This document shows positions 58,854-62,226 of a DNA stretch of 62,226 bases, piece after piece. How positions within the stretch are numbered: position 1 is the stretch's first letter; every line of letters starts with the position of its first letter. The translations under genes and the position numbers were made by a program. Under the pieces are notes generated by a model. That model had not been told where the DNA came from, made no database searches, and worked only from the letters and a program-made list of their open reading frames with translations. Source of the stretch: Akkermansia muciniphila (GTDB lineage Bacteria > Verrucomicrobiota > Verrucomicrobiia > Verrucomicrobiales > DEV007); assembly GCA_945883495.1 (NCBI GenBank), contig CAMCXS010000031.1, forward strand, positions 1 to 62,226, read 5' to 3'.

Positions 58854-61637
58854 TTATTGCTCCAAGATGCGGAAAAAGGAGCGCTCCGTGAGGTTCACCG
58901 GATCGGCTTCAAAGGTCTGGAGGGTGCCCAAGCCCGCGGCCGAGCCTAGGTTCTCCCAGTCCGTCAGATTCTGACTGCGCTGGACCAGATAGGTTTTCCC
59001 CGATTTCGTCTGTAGGCTGATCTGCAGTTTGCCGCCACTCGCGGTCACGTCGGCCAGCTCAAGCACCGGCGGTTCGGGCACGGTGAAGTTCACCAGGTTC
59101 GAGACGTTGGTGTAGGAATCGTTGGTGAACAGTCCCACATAATAGTTCCCCGGGGCGGGAATGTTCTGGAAGGTGACGCTCCCCGCCGTCCGGCCGCCGA
59201 CATAGAGATAATCCACCAAGGTGCCGTCCGCGCCTACGCCAGGAGTTGAGCCCTCACGGAAGATGCCGATGTAGTCTTTGGGGATTCCCGGACCGTCGCT
59301 GAAGTTCACTGTAAAGGTGGAACCATAGCTCCATTCAGATGGGCAGGAGACTGCCGAAATTTCCGACCCGACCGAGAAATAAATCCGGTCGCAAATTTCG
59401 AAGTAGGCGTCATTGACCATGTAAACCGCATAGTAATATCCCTTGGGGAAGCCCGTGAAGTTGAGTGTTCCCGACGCGGTGGTGACATAGCTCCACTTGG
59501 TGGAAGTCACGCCTCCAACCCCGGGTGATTGTCCCACCCGGTAGGTTCCGATCCAGTCCAGGTTGCGCCCGGTTGCGGTGGTCGCCGGAGCATTCGAGAA
59601 CGTAATCTGCACGGTCTCGCCCTCGTTATACGCTGCTTTGTTCGCAGCAATCACCGGTGTGCTGCCAACGAAGAAGGGCACGCGGGAGGCTACTTCGGTA
59701 TAGCCATCGTTGGCAAAGAAAGCTGCATACCACTCGCCGACCGCGAAGTTCGTCGTGAAGAGCAAACTGCCGCTCAGAACCGGGGTGGACGGGGCGGTGC
59801 GGCTCCGGTTGAGATAGAACCAATCGGTCGAGGCCACTGGGCCCGGCGTTTGACCTTTCTTGTAGATACCGATCCAGTCCCTCGTGCCCCCGGGGCCGTA
59901 TTCAAAAGTCACGCTAAAGTCTTCGTTCAAGGCAAAGACTTTCTTGGTCAGGCTGATGCCCGGCGTTCCGGTGGTGCTGCCTTGGATGGTGAATTGCTTG
60001 GTGGCGGACCAAGCAGACCACACGGCATTGGTATCGCGGTGCCGCACCCGGACATAGTAATCGCCATTCGCCAAGCCTCCCGCCGCGATCGTCCAATTGG
60101 TGATATCCACGGCGGCGTTCAGATTTACCGGCTCGTAATTCGGCGCTCCGGTGTCTCCATAAATATCTTCGATGTCGCGGATGCTATCGACCTTGAGGCT
60201 GGTAAACGCGGAGTCCTTGGCGATTTGATATTGCACGCTGTTTAGCGTCTCCGCCGTGGTGGTGGAGAAGGCGGAGCTTTGCAGTACCAAGGGAAGCGTC
60301 ACGGTGCCCGTCAAGGTGTTCGTGATCGAAGGGGTCGCTGGAGCGGGCAAGCCGAGTTGACGGTGGAAGCGATCGATCAAGCGGCTGTTGTAGGCTTTGG
60401 TGGTCCAGCGCTCCGCTTGCGAGAAGCGCACGTTGGCCTCCGCGTAGCACTCGACATCCAGGCGCCGGTTCGCGAGATCGAAATCGAGGGTTTGCCAAGC
60501 CCAATTCGCGATGGTCTTTTGGACGTCGTCGTAGTTTGCCTCCGTCGATTGTCCCCAATACTGATCCCAGGCCGAAGCGCCGGAGATGATATGATACACG
60601 GGCCAGTCACGGGTTTGTCCCCGTGCGTAGAGATGGTGGTGGGCGCCGATCGTGAGGACGTGCTTCTCGGTTTGCGCCAAGATCGGCATCACGGTGGTGC
60701 GGAACCAGGACGAGATATCACCGATATATTGCTCCGCTTGATACGGGCGGTGACAGAGGCTGATGATGAAGTCGACGCTGGTGTCGGTCTTCGCGGCGTT
60801 GACGATGCTTTGTGCCCAGCTGGCCTGCGTGGTGCCGGTATGTTCGCTGCTGAGGTGGATGAAAAGGATGTTGGCGAGCTGGTGGGCGTAGTAGACCTCA
60901 GGGAGCGGGCTGGAGATCCCCTGGTAGATCAACGCATCGTAGTAGAACAGGTTCTTATACAACGTCAGGTTGCTGTCGGAGTAGGTCTCATGATTTCCAA
61001 TCGTGGTCATGAACCCGAGGTTGGGGGACACGGACTTACTGTATGCAAAGTGCAGCCAGCGGTAATGCTCCAAGGTGCCCACGTCCACCTGGTCTCCCAC
61101 ATTCAGGACGAGATCGAAGGCTTCCTCGATCGGGGCGGCATATTTGGCTTCGATTTTGGCCTTGGCCCGTTCGATCATTTTGGCCCAGCGCTGTTCGCTG
61201 GAAAGAATCTGATTGTCTCCCAGGACGAGAACCCGGAAGCGGCCTGTTTTGGTGCCGGCTGGAGGGGGCGTGCGGAAACGGAAGACCGCGGAGGTCTGTT
61301 GTTCCGTGCGGACCTGGTAATAGTAGTAGGTGCCAGGAGTGAGCCCGGTGATTTGCGCCGAATGGTAGCGGTAGTTGGTGCCCAGATTTTGCATTCCGCC
61401 CGTGACGGTATTTGTCAAGGCGGCCGCGCTGGTGCCCCAATCGACAAAGCTGTTGGACGCAGTGTCCGACCACCAGGATACCCACACAGAGTTGGGACGG
61501 ATGGTTTGCAGGTAGGGCCGCAAACTGCTGGCTTGGCCTTGCGCCGAAGCGGTCGTGCGATCGAGGAGCCAGAGGCCGAGCACTCCATGAGAGGCGAGGC
61601 CGGCACCGGTGAGCCTGATGAATTCGGAGCGTTTCAT
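58854..61637 (-). CDS. Secreted purple acid phosphatase-like protein with repeat modules
   Basis: A 927-residue protein with an N-terminal export signal (MKRSEFIRLTGAGLASHGVL), a fibronectin-III-like purple-acid-phosphatase N-domain (about 35-125) and a metallophosphatase domain (about 130-400) with VLGDNQ, NVGDQVD, IGNHE, LCHRP and GAHHHLY carrying metal ligands. After an Ig-like linker (about 430-570), three tandem modules of about 95 residues follow (about 575-860), each with D-W/Y-IG-I/T-Y/F, a G-x-(T/S)-PG turn and a late YY/YA...NDxY strand. The C-terminus (about 870-927) resembles a terminal sorting domain. Substrate unknown; the modules may bind glycans or the cell surface. Confidence 0.88.
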   Translation of the reverse strand: MKRSEFIRLTGAGLASHGVLGLWLLDRTTASAQGQASSLRPYLQTIRPNSVWVSWWSDTASNSFVDWGTSAAALTNTVTGGMQNLGTNYRYHSAQITGLTPGTYYYYQVRTEQQTSAVFRFRTPPPAGTKTGRFRVLVLGDNQILSSEQRWAKMIERAKAKIEAKYAAPIEEAFDLVLNVGDQVDVGTLEHYRWLHFAYSKSVSPNLGFMTTIGNHETYSDSNLTLYKNLFYYDALIYQGISSPLPEVYYAHQLANILFIHLSSEHTGTTQASWAQSIVNAAKTDTSVDFIISLCHRPYQAEQYIGDISSWFRTTVMPILAQTEKHVLTIGAHHHLYARGQTRDWPVYHIISGASAWDQYWGQSTEANYDDVQKTIANWAWQTLDFDLANRRLDVECYAEANVRFSQAERWTTKAYNSRLIDRFHRQLGLPAPATPSITNTLTGTVTLPLVLQSSAFSTTTAETLNSVQYQIAKDSAFTSLKVDSIRDIEDIYGDTGAPNYEPVNLNAAVDITNWTIAAGGLANGDYYVRVRHRDTNAVWSAWSATKQFTIQGSTTGTPGISLTKKVFALNEDFSVTFEYGPGGTRDWIGIYKKGQTPGPVASTDWFYLNRSRTAPSTPVLSGSLLFTTNFAVGEWYAAFFANDGYTEVASRVPFFVGSTPVIAANKAAYNEGETVQITFSNAPATTATGRNLDWIGTYRVGQSPGVGGVTSTKWSYVTTASGTLNFTGFPKGYYYAVYMVNDAYFEICDRIYFSVGSEISAVSCPSEWSYGSTFTVNFSDGPGIPKDYIGIFREGSTPGVGADGTLVDYLYVGGRTAGSVTFQNIPAPGNYYVGLFTNDSYTNVSNLVNFTVPEPPVLELADVTASGGKLQISLQTKSGKTYLVQRSQNLTDWENLGSAAGLGTLQTFEADPVNLTERSFFRILEQ

Positions 61638-62052
61638 GGGAGACTCGCTGGAAGTAGAAAGCATGTGCTCGCATCAAACGAATCGCCGTTCCACCGCGCT
61701 AACGTGACGTTTTCGAAAGGTTTCGCCTAGATTCGGGAATGACTTGGCCGCGCGCAGAGACGCAGAACGGGACTGGAGTTACGAGATACGATTGACGATT
61801 TTTGATTTCCGCACTGTGAAGGGCGAAGAGCGATCTTGCGCTCAGCTGGAAAGACTCCGGTTCTTCGATTCTGGAGCGAAGCGGATGGTAACCCAACCCA
61901 ATGTCCGCTATGATTCTCCGCGCTCTCTGCGGCTCTGGTGCGAGGCCTCCATCTTCGTATTTAGCAGGCAATCCACGGGGCGCGGATGTGGAACGGAGAG
62001 TAACTTTTCGGCTCCCGGGCCCGCAAGTTAGCCTGGAGGCTCAACGGTGTTT
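61638..62052. other. Intergenic region with imperfect inverted repeat
   Basis: No supported gene. Short frames on both strands do not look like proteins. An imperfect inverted pair, CAGAGACGCAGA (about 61755) against TCTGCGGCTCTG (about 61928), is a repeat type also present in one copy near 26063-26080 (CTGCGCCTCTGCG). It may be a degraded interspersed element. Confidence 0.45.
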
Positions 62053-62160
62053 CGATTACGAGCACGAGCACGAGCACGAGCACGAGGGAAGATACGAAGG
62101 GCCGATGGAAGGAGACGAAGTTCGTTTTCAATCTCGTGCTCGTGCTCGTGCTCGTAATCG
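62053..62160. repeat. Hexamer-armed palindromic element, full copy
   Basis: Left arm 62053-62086 is CGATTA followed by (CGAGCA)n; right arm 62133-62160 is the exact reverse complement of its first 28 bases, the left arm having one hexamer more. Between them is a 46-base core. The core and part of one arm recur, inverted, at 1-61. Both strands stay open as alternating EHEHEH or RARARA. The last 66 bases of the window, beyond the element, show no gene. Confidence 0.92.
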
Positions 62161-62226
62161 AGTTTGAATCGGTTCATCAAAACTCCCACTCCACCAAGCT
62201 CGGTCCCCTCGCTCCCGCCCAGTAAA

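Noticed and set aside
61699-62031. Small genes on either strand near the right end
   Set aside because: No start signals or recognisable motifs; the region contains repeat debris.

Overview
The window looks like a chromosomal piece of a GC-rich member of the PVC superphylum, most likely a Verrucomicrobiota. Three things point there. It has two pairs of Planctomycete/Verrucomicrobia-type secreted genes: a DUF1549/DUF1553 protein with an N-terminal CxxCH haem site, plus a DUF1501 protein. It also has a secreted Cys-type sulfatase and a PQQ-type dehydrogenase fused to three haem-c sites. Third, intergenic DNA is full of short repeats. No rRNA, phage, integrase, complete insertion sequence or CRISPR array was seen. 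The taxonomic call is inference from gene families, not from a database search.

Layout, left to right. 0-10 kb: a lipoprotein hydrolase, a sulfatase, a translationally coupled TetR/ABC-exporter operon behind a double palindromic operator, a convergent epimerase/unknown/amidase group, and a YmdB-like phosphoesterase. 10.5-24.3 kb: the core translation/transcription cluster (tRNA-Thr, tuf, tRNA-Trp, secE, nusG, rplK, rplA, rplJ, rplL, rpoB, rpoC), with a strong terminator/attenuator between rplL and rpoB. 24.4-25.9 kb: a cobalamin adenosyltransferase overlapping queA. 26.1-26.6 kb: a seven-unit 42-bp tandem array and a toxin-like gene remnant. 26.6-34.5 kb: secreted oxidoreductase, esterase, hydroxyacid dehydrogenase, Uma2 nuclease-like protein, TIM-barrel isomerase and an unknown protein.

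34.5-40 kb is an accessory region, apparently lower in GC in its left part. It holds two separated pieces of type I restriction specificity genes (a C-terminal half at 34.8 kb and an N-terminal stub at 39.6 kb), a large HEPN-like protein, a RipA-like membrane protein, a UPF0175/DUF3368 toxin-antitoxin pair, a second 42-bp tandem array, a duplicated about 100-bp REP-like repeat and an 8-bp microsatellite. It reads as a decaying defence island. 40-43.1 kb: Gfo/Idh/MocA oxidoreductase, lysS, clpS. At 43.2 kb there is a 283-bp element bounded by perfect 31-bp inverted repeats.

43.6-50.4 kb is one envelope-associated operon: RDD, SpoIIM-like, DUF4129, DUF4350 lipoprotein, MoxR ATPase and DUF58. 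Most junctions overlap or are very short, so the products probably act together at the membrane. 50.4-58.8 kb: two PSD1/DUF1501 pairs facing tail to tail. 58.9-61.6 kb: a large secreted purple-acid-phosphatase-like protein with three C-terminal repeat modules. The right end carries a palindromic element with GAGCAC-hexamer arms; 61 bp of the same element, inverted, form the first bases of the window.

Most interesting points: the hexamer-armed palindrome at both ends; the two unrelated arrays that share an exact 42-bp period; the HEPN/RipA/split-hsdS island; the 31-bp inverted-repeat element; the double TetR operator; and the adenosyltransferase-queA overlap, which may link two steps touching cobalamin chemistry.
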